In this document: positions 13,501-25,799 of the stretch, one piece after another | How positions within the stretch are numbered: position 1 is the stretch's first letter | Layout: every line of letters starts with the position of its first letter | Source: Mastigias papua | Taxonomy: Eukaryota; Cnidaria; Scyphozoa; Rhizostomeae; Mastigiidae | NCBI GenBank assembly: GCA_964019165.1 | Contig: OZ025287.1 | Span: 384,501-448,500 of the forward strand | Direction of reading: 5' to 3' | Length of the DNA stretch: 64,000 nucleotides | Program-made: the position numbers and the translations under genes | Notes under the pieces: generated by a model | What the model was told of the DNA's origin: nothing | What the model saw: only the letters and a program-made list of their open reading frames with translations | Database searches by the model: none

Positions 13501-16500
13501 TCATTTTTTGCACTTGCATTGTCCTCTTTCTTTGTACCTTCACTATCTTCCTTCTTTGCATCTTCTCCTTCAATTTTTGCACTTCCATTGTCCTCTTTCT
13601 TTGCACCTTCACTATCTTCCTTCTTTGGGCCTTCTCCTTCATTCTTGGTACTTGCATTGTCCTCTTTCTTTTTCCCTTCACTATCTTCCTTCTTTGGGCC
13701 TTCTCGTTCATTCTTTGTACCTGCACTGTCTTCCTTCTTTGTACCTTGCCTATCTTCCTTCTCTGCATCTTCTCCTTCATTTTTTGCACTTGCAATGTCC
13801 TCTTTCTTTGTACCTTCACTATCTTCCTTCTTTGCATCTTCTCCTTCAGTCTTGGCACTGGCACTGGCACTGTCTTCTTTCCTTGTACCTTCACTATCTT
13901 CCTTCTTTGGATCTTCTACTTCATTCTTTGCACTTGCATTGTCCTCTTTCTTGGCACCTTCACTATCTTCCTTCTTTGGATCTTCTCCTTCATTTTTTGC
14001 ACTTGCATTGTCCTCTTTCTTTTTCCCTTCACTATCTTCCTTCTTTGGGCCTTCTCCTTCATTCTTGGTACTTGCACTGTCTTTTTTCTTTGTACCTTCA
14101 CTATCTTCCTTCTTTGGATCTTCTCCTTTATTCTTTGTACCTGCACTGTCTTCCTTCTTTGTACCTTCACTATCTTCCTTCTTTGGGTCTTCTCCGTCAT
14201 TCTTGGTACTTGCACTGTCTTCTTTCTTTGTACCTTCACTATTTTCCTTCTTTGGGTCTTCTCCTTCATTCTTTGTATTTTCACCATCTTCTTTCTTTGG
14301 GCCTTCTACTTCATTCTTGGTACTTGCAATATCTTCTTTCTTTGCGCCTTTATTATCTTCCGTCTTTGGGTCTTCTCCATCATTCTTGGTACTTGCACTG
14401 TCTTCTTTCTTTGTACCTTCACTATTTTCCTTCTTTGGGTCTTCTCCTTCATTCTTGGTACTTGCACTGTCTTCTTTCTTTGTACCTTCACCTTCTCCAT
14501 TCTTTGGCTCTTCTCCTTCATTCTTTGCATTTGCACCATCATCTTCTTTTTTTGTCCCCATACCTTCATTATTTGTGGCTTCATTTTCTTCCTGTGTGGC
14601 TTCATCTTTCTTCTTTGAGCCGTCACCTTGTCTTTTCTTTGGGGTATCATTTATTATCTTTGTTGCATCACCCTCTTTCTCTGTGCCCTCGATTTCTTTC
14701 TCTCCATCCTTGCTTGCTCCACCTTTATCTTTCTTCTTCTCCAACCCACCCTTTCCTTTTTTCATTTTTCTACCTTTTTGTTTCTTATTTCTTCCACGAT
14801 TTCTCTTCAGAGTGAGCTTTGCCTTACCCATAAACTGTCTTCTATTACCTCTGCCTCTTCCCTTACCTATAGTTACAAAGACAAATCCCAACATACACTA
14901 CATAGTCAACTTGAAGACTGGAAGGATTCTTTTTATAACAAACTAGTGAGGTTAGTTCTAAACATTTCATAAATTTTCAGCCATTTAAGGTGTACAAGTT
15001 CCATAACAGTTTCTTAATTCAAAATGGGGTAACACAGGAAAATTATCTTGCATATTGGTCAGCACATATTTCCAAACAACATAATGGCAAAGCAGACAGC
15101 AGACCAGACTTATTCATGATATGAGTGAGAACAACATATCACAAAAGGAATCTCATTAGTTAACTTTCACAACAATGTCAAGTGTCTCATGGGCAACAAA
15201 ACATTATTCTATAAGGGACTGTGGTACCAGTAAAGTGCAATGATGAAAAGTTGAGAGGAATATGACATTCTAAAACTGTCTGTGTTCCTAGGTGATTATT
15301 GTATTATCAATTTGACATGAAAAGCCAAAATTTACCAACAGTAACAAAAGCTTGAATTGACAGCATAACATTTACCTCTCTTCTTCTGCTTACGTAGACT
15401 TTTATGCCCACTCAATTCACCATTTTTTGGTTCTTTTCTGCTCTCAGGTGATAAATCCAATTTCTTTGAGGTACCTTGATGGTATGGAAAAAGATAACAC
15501 ATTACTGATAGAGTCAAAACATATGTAAAAAGTAGCAAAGAGTTCAGAAGACTACTATAAACTTAGAAATAATGATGTAAAATTTAAGATTTCTGTTCTC
15601 CTCTCTTCAGTTTTGGTTCAAATTTCCCAGGTACTACAACGAGAGAAAGTCTCCAAGAAATTTTCTTATTCTACACCAGTAATAAACCTCAAGTTCTCCT
15701 GGACAAAAAGAAGGCATCAAATGAGAATATATTGAGAAGAGCCTAGACTGAAAGACAATCAATGAAGCAACTAGTGAAGAGACAATGTAACTATTCTCAA
15801 GTGGGACAGGTACTAAGGAAAGAAGGCATCAAATACAAAGTGGTAATAGGGAAAGTAGAAGGAAGGAGAGATATAGGAAGACAAAGACAGACACCTCTCA
15901 GTTGGTTAGGCAGATGTCTAGACAGGAGAGGCATGGACATTGCTGGCATGGCAAAAAACAGAACTCTGTATCATGCCATGACAGCCAACTTCAGAACCTG
16001 ACAAGGCACTATACAACAATGACAATACCTCAAGCCTGTAACCTGTCACTCAAAATCCCATTTTATTCTAATTCTGATTGGAAACTCCCTTTTTCCAAAC
16101 AAGTGAAGCTTTGAGAAATTATTGTTGGCTTGCCAATCCCCTAAAGGTGGCACCAGTGCACAAATTACCCAACCTTCATTATCATTGACTCCAACTTATT
16201 AACAATGATCAACTTCACTCTAACCCTAAACATATTTTCTTTTCACTTAAGAGTCTTCAATTCAGGTCACAACACATCATTCCTATCCACTAATAAATCT
16301 CACATAATGAACCTGCTTCTGCAGAACAACCAATTAATTCCTACTTCCCATTTAGGTACCTATATTCATGAAGAAACTTCACCATACTTAACAGAGATCC
16401 AGCTAATTGAGCAAAAGGCATCAAAATCCCCAAATTACATTGATATAACTATGCAACTAAAGATTAATACTTTTTAATTCTGTTTCCTTTGTACCAATAT

Positions 16501-18413
16501 TGCTCTGCTCCTCTTGGTTCCCATCCTTATCATCTACTGTCTCTATACCAACAATATTTGTCACTTGAGAAAATCATATAGTATAGAGTTAATTCTAAGT
16601 ACAGGTAATTCAGTCATGAAATATATATATATATATATATAAACCAAAAAATTTCTATAGCAAAATATATTGTTTTCATATAATATATTTTACACCAAGC
16701 CTATCAGACATATGAATTATGGAATTCCACAATGGCCAAAGATGGCACCAGGGAAGAAACTCTGGGATGACAGAGCAAATGCAAATGAGTAAATTGGGTA
16801 AATTGAGAAAAGTGAATGAAATAAATTGAGAAAATGTTAATGGGCCATGGCTTCTAGATTGACTGAAAATGTAATGAATAAAACTCACTGAGATGGCAAT
16901 GCTGTAAAGAAATATGCATTTGCAAGTTATGAGAAGGTCAACAGCGCATAGAAATCTTCACAGGATTTAAGTATCAATGGGAGTAGCTACCCAAGCACCC
17001 TATGTAGTGCCATCTCTGATCATGGCAATGGCTATACCACAATGCAAGCCATAAAGAAAAGGGTGAAATTTGCCACAGTTTGACTAAAAAATCTTAAACC
17101 AACTCATCGGAATCATAGCAAAAAATGAGGAAAACAAAGGGAAAGCTTGTGAAATCAACAATTAAAAATATCAATGCTATATGCACTTCATCTCACTTTT
17201 ATGAAAAGCTCCTATTGCTTTCTGATGCAAGGCTCCTTTTAACTCTATAAGAAAAAATAAGTACAAGAGTGTCAAGATTCGCATGAAAACCCAGCCTTGT
17301 TACAAATTGCCAATCCAATTCTCTACTTCCTCTAAATCATTGCAGTGTAATTTAACTGTGGCATAAAATGCCATATCTAGTGCATCTTTATAACAGGCCA
17401 AAGTAGGTAAACAAAAAACCAAAAACAAAGAAGCATCCACCAAATCAGAGAAAAAGAATGGAAGGTTTTCACTTGGCAATAATATGCACACACTGATAGA
17501 TAAAACCTGTAAGAGGAATAATAATGTATGCTAACAGTTAGGTCACATGATTCCTAATTCTATTGGGTTTTTGCTCCATGTGAGCTTGTTGGTAGTCACT
17601 CCATTATGTTGCAAGTTCAAACTAAAAAGGTTGTCTTTATCACCTAAAATTTCAACATAAACCTCAAAGGGATGGAGTCAATAAGACTCACTCAAAGAAT
17701 TATGTCCCTTAAGTACCAAAATAATCTGTATATTCACCATTAATCTTTTTATGTACTGTATCATGTAAAGTTTCACCGCTAACTGGATGAGGATTACTTT
17801 CACTTCCATCTAAAATTGAGAAGATATCTTGAGCGTGAACTTGCCATTCCACTTTCTTACTTACTATCAACCACTGCATGAACAATGTAAGGAACTGCCA
17901 GACGAAGCTGGCAATTCCAGAACTCAGTTTAACTCCTGTTGCTTTGTTTCTACACACATTTGCATAAAAAATTCAGTCACTTCATAGCATAGAAGTAGGG
18001 ATAAAATGATAAACTAGAGCTTAAAACTATGAAGCACAAGGTAGCTAGCGCCTGTCTTGTATTAGCATCTACACTCCATTTCAGAATGAAATTCACACTG
18101 GTTCAACTGTCCAGAAGCAATATCAGATTACAGCACAATGCAGCTATTAAATTTCCATATAAAGCTCTTCTTCCTGGCTCTTTGTCGAAATGCACGGGTA
18201 GCTCACAGAACTATCCAGTACTCCTTCGACAATTCGCCAAAAAGTTGAACTTTCACAATCAATGCAGCACATATGAAGCATGGGCCTAACATATATGAAG
18301 CAAGCGAACAATGCTGATATTTTACCTTGATTATCATCAATAGGAAGCGTAGTTACACTCAGCAAAATACAGAAATGAAGCACCATTAACGACGTGACAA
18401 CACGTATTTCCAT
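10538..18413 (-). CDS. Putative type I membrane protein with 29 charged 23-residue repeats (C-terminus unresolved)
   Basis: My spliced model has six exons: 18326-18413, 17717-17809, 15376-15474, 12374-14866, 11988-12021 and 10538-10646. All have GT-AG borders and the phases agree throughout, giving 972 codons. Exon 1 starts at an ATG and encodes a signal peptide (MEIRVVTSLMVLHFCILLSV). Exon 4 (831 codons) begins with a Lys/Arg-rich stretch (GKGRGRGNRRQ, RGRNKKQKGRK), then carries about 29 copies of a 23-residue unit close to KKEDSE-GTKKEDSAST-KNEGEDP. Exon 6 encodes a 22-residue hydrophobic helix (GYSFGVVFLFLIALVFGVYA) flanked by Lys/Arg. The repeat would be extracellular or luminal, with a short basic tail inside. 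The family is unknown to me; triadin/junctin-like charged luminal proteins are a loose comparison only. After exon 6 a minimal last exon (acceptor near 10283, then Lys-Arg-stop) is possible but weak. The exon 1-3 links rest on phase and splice sites only. Confidence 0.6.
11182..11410. mobile_element. Short non-autonomous hAT-like element
   Basis: A 229-bp element with left end CAGTGGCGGACTAAAGGA and right end ...CATGCCCCTG. It is flanked by near-identical 8-bp target duplications (GTCTTCAC at 11174-11181, GCCTTCAC at 11411-11418). It lies in the intron between exons 5 and 6 of the repeat membrane protein. A TTACCGACG core motif is shared with the element at 54670. Confidence 0.6.
12530..14560 (-). 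repeat. 69-bp coding minisatellite (about 29 units)
   Basis: Tandem 69-bp units make up the repeat domain of the membrane protein. Each unit encodes 23 residues rich in Lys, Glu, Asp and Ser. Since 69 is divisible by three, the antisense strand is also open over long frames (up to 723 codons) reading Phe/Leu/Ser/Cys-rich nonsense. One unit (around 14280 on the plus strand) is shortened, and another carries a two-residue insertion. Confidence 0.9.
15762..16001 (+). pseudogene. LINE (non-LTR) pol C-terminal fragment
   Basis: An open frame of 79 codons carries the basic tail typical of non-LTR retrotransposon polyproteins (GQVLRKEGIKY, KVEGRRDIGRQRQTPLSWLG, then DRRGMDIAGMAKNRT). The rest of the element is missing, so it is a dead fragment. 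It lies antisense in the intron between exons 3 and 2 of the membrane-protein gene. Confidence 0.6.
16619..16641. repeat. (TA)n microsatellite
   Basis: A perfect TA run of about 11 copies within the intron. Confidence 0.9.
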
Positions 18414-18755
18414 TTTTCCTTGACCTATGATGAAACTTGAGATATACTGTCATAGGAACTACCATAGGCCACAGTCTGGTGCGACGAATAGGGAACTGCG
18501 ATGCAACCACTGGATGCAACAAACAATTTATGGAAATGAGGCATTCAATTCGGTTGCTATACGTCACTCGCAAACGTTTCAATCAAAGTATTGACACGTA
18601 AAAAAATACACGTTCTTTCCTAGCAAGTCAAAAGAGAAGAAATTTGCTTTGGATAACTTTGCAGGAAGAAAACTTAAGACTCATTTTCTTTTAATGCATC
18701 TTTTTTCAGCTTCATACTGCTCTAAGCCGCAGGCTGCATTGAACACCTACTTAAA

Positions 18756-18983
18756 ATGTTTTCAAGAGTTATCATCCTACTAGCCTTCTACGATTTCATT
18801 TCAAGCTTTCCCTTTGACTCTCTTGCATTGGCGTCCTACACGAGTATTTTTAAGGAACTTAGCTCAAAGCCGTGTTCTAAAAGTTCGTTCCTTAGTTCTA
18901 ACTGCACAGTTGGGAGATATTATGAAGTTGTCATTGAAAAGCCAGAGTACTATGTTTGCAGCTATAAAAATCATCAAAATTGA
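18756..18983 (+). CDS. Candidate small secreted protein or exon, unrecognised
   Basis: A 75-codon frame opens with an ATG followed by a signal-like hydrophobic start (MFSRVIILLAFYDFISSFPF) and three later cysteines. It starts 343 bp from the ATG of the membrane-protein gene, on the opposite strand, so the two could share a divergent promoter. I find no matching family and no clear donor within it. An AATAAA lies about 75 bp after the stop. It could equally be chance. Confidence 0.25.
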   Translation: MFSRVIILLAFYDFISSFPFDSLALASYTSIFKELSSKPCSKSSFLSSNCTVGRYYEVVIEKPEYYVCSYKNHQN

Positions 18984-19327
18984 GAAGCTTCTTTGGAAAT
19001 TTTTCCGTTAGTGGTAAAAGATCCGCATGTAGGTCCCATACAAAGCGGTTCCTTATAAAAATAAACGTGTATGGTTTCAAACCGTATCTCATTGATACTA
19101 TTACCTTTCGCTTTGACCTAATCGTCATTTATTTCAGAACTCGAAGAATGTTGTAAATACACTTGGCACAGTCATAAGGTCCAACTCGCCATTTTCTTGG
19201 TTTATAGAAACAGCATCGTAATGGACGACATCTTCCCAAAGCAACAGGGACTCAAAGACTAGTTTGTTACACCAAAGTTTATTCCTCGACCTTTTGATGC
19301 TTTTCTATTTACCGCTGCATTTTACAG

Positions 19328-19442
19328 ATTCTCGGTCTAAGTGGGGCCCAGGCAATAAAGATTTGTGGCTAGCTTGCTATTGTTCTAAACAAGTGCTGCC
19401 CAATGCGTGCCCTGCCGTTCCATCTAATGTGGTCAGGGCAGA
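19328..19442 (+). CDS. Candidate internal exon, unrecognised
   Basis: A strong acceptor (pyrimidine tract then TTTTACAG) and a strong donor (GCAGAG followed by GTAAGAG) bound about 115 bp. One frame between them is open and reads SKWGPGNKDLWLACYCSKQV. No partner exon with a matching phase could be fixed, though the frame at 18756 and an acceptor at 19137 are nearby. The family is unknown. Confidence 0.3.
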
Positions 19443-19545
19443 GGTAAGAGTTGATAGAGATGTGAATTTTATTTATTATGGCATAAAAAAGAGGCTTTTG
19501 ATCTACGACCTCCTTCCCACAACAGCCAAAATTTCATATAAGTAG

Positions 19546-20181
19546 GCCCCGCAGAAGGATGGAAACTACCAATAAAGAAGATGAGACTCAATATCAAAAA
19601 TGATACGTCAGAGAAATTACTGATTTATTTAATATCACAATTTGCACTTTTTACACAAAAATAGGTCTAAATGATAATAATGATCGCAGTCAATCATAAA
19701 GAATGAAAGGGATGAGGAAATCTAAACCTTAATAAATAAATTCCTTTTACAAAATGGTTCGTTTAAAACTTTAAACATGATGATGGGGATTGGCAAACTT
19801 TTGAGTGAAATCTCCTTTCACTAGAATGTTTTGTTTATTTATTTTCATAGGAGAGATGTTGATCGGCATAGCATAGAAAAAACGTCAGAAGATTGCTAAC
19901 TTGGTAATTTAATATTTTTGCTGATAAGAAGAACTACCAGCATTCGTCCAATAACGAATTCCCAGAATATGTTCCTTCTAGCTGACTGCCTTTGACATCT
20001 TCAGTTTAAAATTCAACGAAAAATTTAAGGCTACAGTGGAAATATCTCAAAGACTTCACATACACTTGGAGTTGGTGTGAGAAATTGGGCACATGGGTAG
20101 TCTCAGCTCGAAAAGAAAAATGCTTTTCGAATAGTGGTATATTTAGTCGTCGAAAAAGATGAATGTTCGTTAAGACTTTGA
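19546..20181. other. Downstream of the first Dickkopf-like gene; no gene seen
   Basis: Nothing coding is visible. The plus strand has TTTATTTATT at 19834-19843. Read on the minus strand this gives two overlapping AATAAA polyadenylation signals about 340 bp past the stop of the Dickkopf-like gene ending at 20182. Confidence 0.5.
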
Positions 20182-22977
20182 TTACTTTCCTTTACCTCCA
20201 GATGGTAAGCAAATTTCATGAACACCGAAGATCCTACAAAGACAAAAAGAATTTTTGAAAATATCATACAATCGAAAATTACACTAGAACCATACTAAAG
20301 AAAATCATATGAAACTCTATCTTTTTCAGAGAAGGAGGTATCTGCTATTCTCCATAGTACGCATGCAGTAAGTAACGTTACAAAGTGTATCTTATGAATT
20401 ATAAATGAAGCTGTCTCTTTCACATACCCTACTTGCTTGCAAACGAGGCCTTGCTTGCATGGTCCACAGACAGGCTGCACAGTTCCACCAATGTATACTG
20501 TCCTGAACTGATTGTATGGACCGCAAGTTTGATGTTCGTCCAAAGCAGGTTTGCAGATGCTGATAACCGGGTTGATAGCAGGTTCACGAACACAACACAA
20601 ATTGCTTCCAACGCAATCCTTCTGTCGATCACAGAATGTTCCTAGCATGCAAAAAGTGCGAATACTGGTTAGCTAGGCCATTTCAAAAACAGAGGTTAAA
20701 ATTCCAGAAGCAATAGAATTTCTATTTTTAGATTCTCTTCTTGTATAAATCAAACTAAGTTCTCGCATCTGTGGATATCAGAGTGATACTCTAACAGCAA
20801 ACAGGATGCGAATTCTAGGGTCTCTAACACTTTACTAGAAGCTCGCTTTCTTTAAAAAGTTGTGCTTGTAGCACAAACTTACAAGCAGCAGCGATCCTTG
20901 AGAATAAACATCAAGAAGCTATACACAACTATCTCAACTGCATCAAAGATCCATAATGATTTAATAAGTTGCCATATAGGCTTAAATTCTTTCAGACGAA
21001 ACCCCAGCTAAATATTTCTCAAATTCACTACAGAGTCTAGCACTATACAAACCTTCCTTTCCTTTGGAAGAACCTTTCTTGCATCTTCCATATGTGCATT
21101 CTGTTCCGGGACAGCACTGTCCGTTTTGTGTGCAAGCAACATTCTCCTTCAAGCAATCAACACACAAGAACATGTGGCAATATTTATTTGCATCTGGGCA
21201 TGGCTTGTGAACGTTACATTCTTGAGAGTAGTACCCTGGTGCAATCATCTATAAAAAGAACAATAGATCAGGCCCCTGCATTTTCTAAACTTTTTTAGCG
21301 CCCTCGAAAATCTTTCCTGCGCAAAAACTGCTCACTTGAAATGTAGCTATAAATGGTGCAAGGTCTATGCAATGTTTTACTCCCTTGCAAACAGAAATTG
21401 AATATATTTGTAAAAGCAAAAACCAACAATACAAGCATATCGTACATAAACCTTTCTGTTGGTGTACGTGCAATGTCCATCATTATGGTGGAGGATCATC
21501 ATCATGAGAACAACAAGAAAGTGCAAAACTGCTTTGTTTTACTATAGGCACAATCACGAACTCTTTGCAGACAATATACACTTTTCATTACACTAGTTGT
21601 TTAAAATTCCATTATGATGAAATAAAACTACATTTATACTTATACATCTCTTTCTTATAAAGTAGTGTAAAACTAGCTTGTCTACTTCTACAAGTTAATA
21701 TTTATTGTCATGTCTAATAGTCTAATACTAAAACAAAGAAAAACTAGCAGTAAGAAAAAAAGAAACAAAAACAAACAAACAAGCATATAATTACTAAATC
21801 TAAAAATCCACATAGCTCCGGGCCTTGCCAAGAAATGCTGCTTTTCCAAAAAGTAATAGGTGCATCTGAGGGCGAAATTTTATTATTTTATGATGATTTT
21901 GCGCTGATGAGTGCTGTCAATGTTTAAATCGTTCAGCATTGACAAAACTAACAACAATATCTATCATTATTACTACCATTATTAATAAATTTATATTCCT
22001 TGAGTAGCATAGATTACAAGAAACTAATAAAAACCAACTACCTAATTATACATCATAATTGAGTACATCGACAGATCCTCTCATTCGAATATTGATCCTT
22101 TCTATATACTCCTTTCTATTCTTGTATCGATTTAACACTGTCAGATTGAGTGTTCCAAAGTATACTGCCTCTGAGAGACAGTGAGTTTTGCCTATATCAG
22201 AATGCTCTCACTTTCGACAAATGGAGGAGATTCTTATTCATAGATCTTGCTTGACGTCCTTAGTTGTGAATAACTCTTGGCAAAATGGGAGCACTAATGG
22301 AAAATATGAATTCATATATTTCGACCATTGGTTTCTCTTGATTCCTACAAGTAGGACTAATATTGGTCTCTTCCAACTTCACCAATAGGTATTTAAATGT
22401 AGATTCAACACTATCAGCCATGGAGACTTCTCATAACACTCTTATGCAACCGGTGTATTTTGTTATTAGCTTTTTTACCGCAAAACATACATATCAGTGG
22501 ACATTAGATAAAAGCTGACACAAAGCTTTCGTAGTAGTTTTGCATTACGGGTTTGTAGGCACCACCTAGCAATACGAGAGATTCCCTCTTTTATTTGGTT
22601 TATTTTTGCTACAAAAATAACTTCACCTTTGGTATGAAGGATCACAGATTGACTGATCCCTTTCAGCTTGGAGGAGGCCTTACCTACAGTCATTATCAAC
22701 ATCATCTATCAACTACTCAAAGAGGTACAGAAAGCTAATCCTTGCTTTTCCTTTTCCTCCTCCAACGTAGGTTCAAAGTATGAGACTGCCTATTAAATCA
22801 AATAAAAAAGCACTAGACAAAAATCTCTCAACGGGTTTAACTTACTCTTTTCACATTCTCAGTTTTCTCGTCAGTCGGTTTCTCATCTGCATGAACGTCG
22901 ATTTGCTCGCCTAACTTTGTAGCTGCAGCAGCAATAACAAATGCCCCCAAGAGGAGCAGAATCCTTTGAGACTCCAT
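20182..22977 (-). CDS. Dickkopf-like secreted protein A (197 aa)
   Basis: Four exons: 22846-22977, 21053-21248, 20428-20641 and 20182-20233. All have GT-AG borders, and the phases (0, 1, 2) give an unbroken 197-aa product. Exon 1 is a signal peptide (MESQRILLLLGAFVIAAAAT) plus an acidic stretch ending in Lys-Arg. Exon 2 holds a complete first cysteine-rich domain with ten Cys in Dickkopf spacing, including CTQNGQCCPGTECTYGRC. Exons 3-4 hold the second, colipase-fold domain, also ten Cys (GTFCDRQKDC, LCC, ICKPALDE, CGPCKQGLVC, EICLPS). Dickkopf proteins are secreted modulators of Wnt signalling that bind LRP5/6 through the second domain. The GTFC start and longer loop look nearer DKK3 than DKK1/2/4, which is my inference. 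A TATATAG lies 24-31 bp before the ATG. Confidence 0.88.
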
Positions 22978-25799
22978 GATAACTCAGAATTAAATCTTGC
23001 CCCCTATATATCCATAAACTAAAAATCTTGTCTAAATTTCTGTTCAGGAGTGACGGCAATCGTCGACGGCAAAGATCACGATACCCTATTCGATTGTTTT
23101 AATCAATAATGCATGAATTACTGACCCCGATTCATGGTGCCAATACGTAAGCACAACCAAAATCATCGCCTGCTTAGAAGGCGAAGAAACATGGGCATCA
23201 TTATTTTGCGCAGCCGATAGACCTGTGTACGTGGTTCATTTCACGGGACATTAATACTACCCAATGAACCTGTCGATATATAGCAAATCCATTGAAGCCT
23301 ATCACACCTGCCAGATTTTTATCAAGTATAGAGAAGTACTGTTTACAAATTAATTATGAAACATAAATAAGATGGAGATAGTAAATGAATGATGGAGAAG
23401 GAGATATTAAATGAATGAATAAACAAATCACAAAAGTGAAATATGAAAGTGTTCGGGAATGTGAGATTACTTGGAAAGCATCAATATATCAAAAATGCAC
23501 ATTTCAATCATGGTTCGTTTTATTAGGCCTCCAATTCGAGGAAGAAATTGCTCATAGCTTCTCTATTTTCCCAACTAAACTGAACTACAGACAGTTCATA
23601 ACAAAAGGGGTTTTTGCCGGCGGTCCCTCATGTTGGTAGACAAGAACTATTTTATGGGCAGAAGAATCTGAGCCACAACATAGCATAACAGTTTGTCAAC
23701 TACCTATAAGTTCTATACAGTTATAACTTCTACTAAGAAAAATACCTCTCATCTCTCCTTGGCCGTGATTTACTTTAACATACAGCACTTTGGCCTTCAC
23801 TGCAAAGTATCTGCAGTAATCTGGAATACGAGGCGAAAAATGTATGCTTATGTTGCTATTACATGGTCACTAAAAACATACAAAAAGGGTTAGAGCAAGA
23901 TTGTTTTGTGTACAACATTGAGCAACAAGGGCTCGCCTAATGCTTCAGTTGCAGCAGTAAATGACCGAGAACGATCGACCATGCTCACAATGATCGAGCA
24001 CAATTTGACAGGGGGCTACAGAAGGAAAGTTTTCGGGGTCATACCCTTAGGTGGTACCCTTTATAAATATCGCCAGTAAAGAAACAGCACTTTAATGCTT
24101 GACAATATTAATGAGTAAACGTTTTCCATCCATTTTCATCCATTTTCTCCATCCATTTTTAACGTATGTTCATAGTCTTGGATAAACAAGTCCTACAAGC
24201 TTTCAGCCCCCCTATTAGCCCCCCTGTTGAGTAGAAAATAGTGACATAATTGCTAGCCTTAAATTTAGTGTACTCTGAAGATGTTCATCCAGATCAGGCC
24301 GACAGAAACAGGGCCTCAGACCTTTAGTAGACTATTAAAAAAACCAAAACACTTGTCAGCTACGATGCAGTCACTCGAAGGGCTAACTCTCTACTCAAAG
24401 AAATCGAGACTAGTTAATGAAATCGAGGTCAAATATTAAGTAGTCTCAGTACAATTAATCCAGTTCAGTGTACAAAAGTCGGATAGAGTGATGAAATATG
24501 GCTTCACCAGTCAATTCCATGAAACGCTAGAGAAATATGAAACGAAGAGAAATAGAAAGAATCCAAGTGAAGAAATGAAGAAAAATGTGCCAAATGCAAA
24601 ATTAGGCGCTATCGGAATTAAGATGCTTCTAGGTAGCTTCATTGTGTAGTTTGTGCTACAACTCATTGTTGACTACAGAAGCAGTTCCATTCATTTTGTA
24701 ACATACGCCAAAACGTCAAATTGATTATAATCGTCTGATTTATACTACAAAAGCCACCCCACTGCACAGTGCTTTATATAGCAACCTTTGATACATAAAG
24801 TAGAAGAGAGCAATAATCCATCCGGATTTGGTCTACTGCAAAAGAATCCATCCAGATTTGGTCCAACTTATAATTAGCAAGAGAGATAGCAAAGCTAGTT
24901 GAAAATTCGCTTGTTTCTGGCCAGATGTATGCACAGATAGCGGAACGAAAGCGATGCATTTGATCTGGTGTAAACGAAAGATCTGATCTTACTGATTTGA
25001 GTAAAGGACGTAGTTATGTCCACCATATTGCGAATAGCATTCTGACAAAACTGTCTCTAAGCGCAGTCGTTTAAAGCACTGGGAATTAATTTTTTCAGCT
25101 AATTCAAAGCTCACATTGCTATGTTCACCCAATTCTAAGTCAATACTCAAAACCGAAATTACTATCAGGCTTCGTTCCCTAAAACCTGACACATTCTAAA
25201 ACATGATTGGCCCATGAAAGAATGACAACTAGAGAAATGGAACAGGATTGGTGCAAAACAAAGCACTTACGATTATGAAAATAACAATTATCTAGGGAAG
25301 TTTACACAATAGTCTATCAACGTCTGTATTGTTTTAAATTTCAAATACAAAAGAAGAGAGAGAGGCTAATTAAAGAAGTGACAGAGAAGAACTAAAATAC
25401 TTGATGTCGACACTTTTTTCTAAGCTGATTTGGCTTATGTTGCTTTGTATGGGTTGTTTGGACCCAGATACCGACCCTAGATTCGGTAGGATCCATGTAT
25501 GCTATATACGGGGTATTGAGACTAGACAAAAAATAACAAAGAATAGTTTGTCGAGAGATGTTTTCTAAAGGGACGACGAAAAATGTAGTAGCATATTCGT
25601 TCGCTCAGGGAACAATAAGAAAGTTTTAAATTATCCTACAAATTTTGTACAAAGGCAAATAATTCTTTTCGTTGAGTCAAAAATTGTCGCTTCTTCTTTT
25701 TACAGAATAGATTGAATTCTGATGCCAACGTTGCAGCTTTGAGTCAAAATCACTGGACCTCGTGTGCATCTTCATCATTTTAAGTTTTTACGTTGCTCA
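22978..25799. other. Intergenic between Dickkopf-like A and B; no gene seen
   Basis: About 2.8 kb with no domain, splice-consistent exon or transposon end that I can support. Confidence 0.45.

Noticed and set aside
12447..14946. Very long plus-strand open frames (723, 593 and 556 codons)
   Set aside because: They are antisense shadows of the 69-bp coding repeat. They are Phe/Leu/Ser/Cys-rich, lack splice or signal context, and exist only because the unit is a multiple of three.
15332..15538. Hydrophobic start (LLLFTYVLTLSVMCYLF) as a signal-peptide exon
   Set aside because: It has no upstream ATG. A better acceptor lies after the hydrophobic part (exon from 15474) and its phase joins the exon at 17717-17809, so the hydrophobic text is intron.
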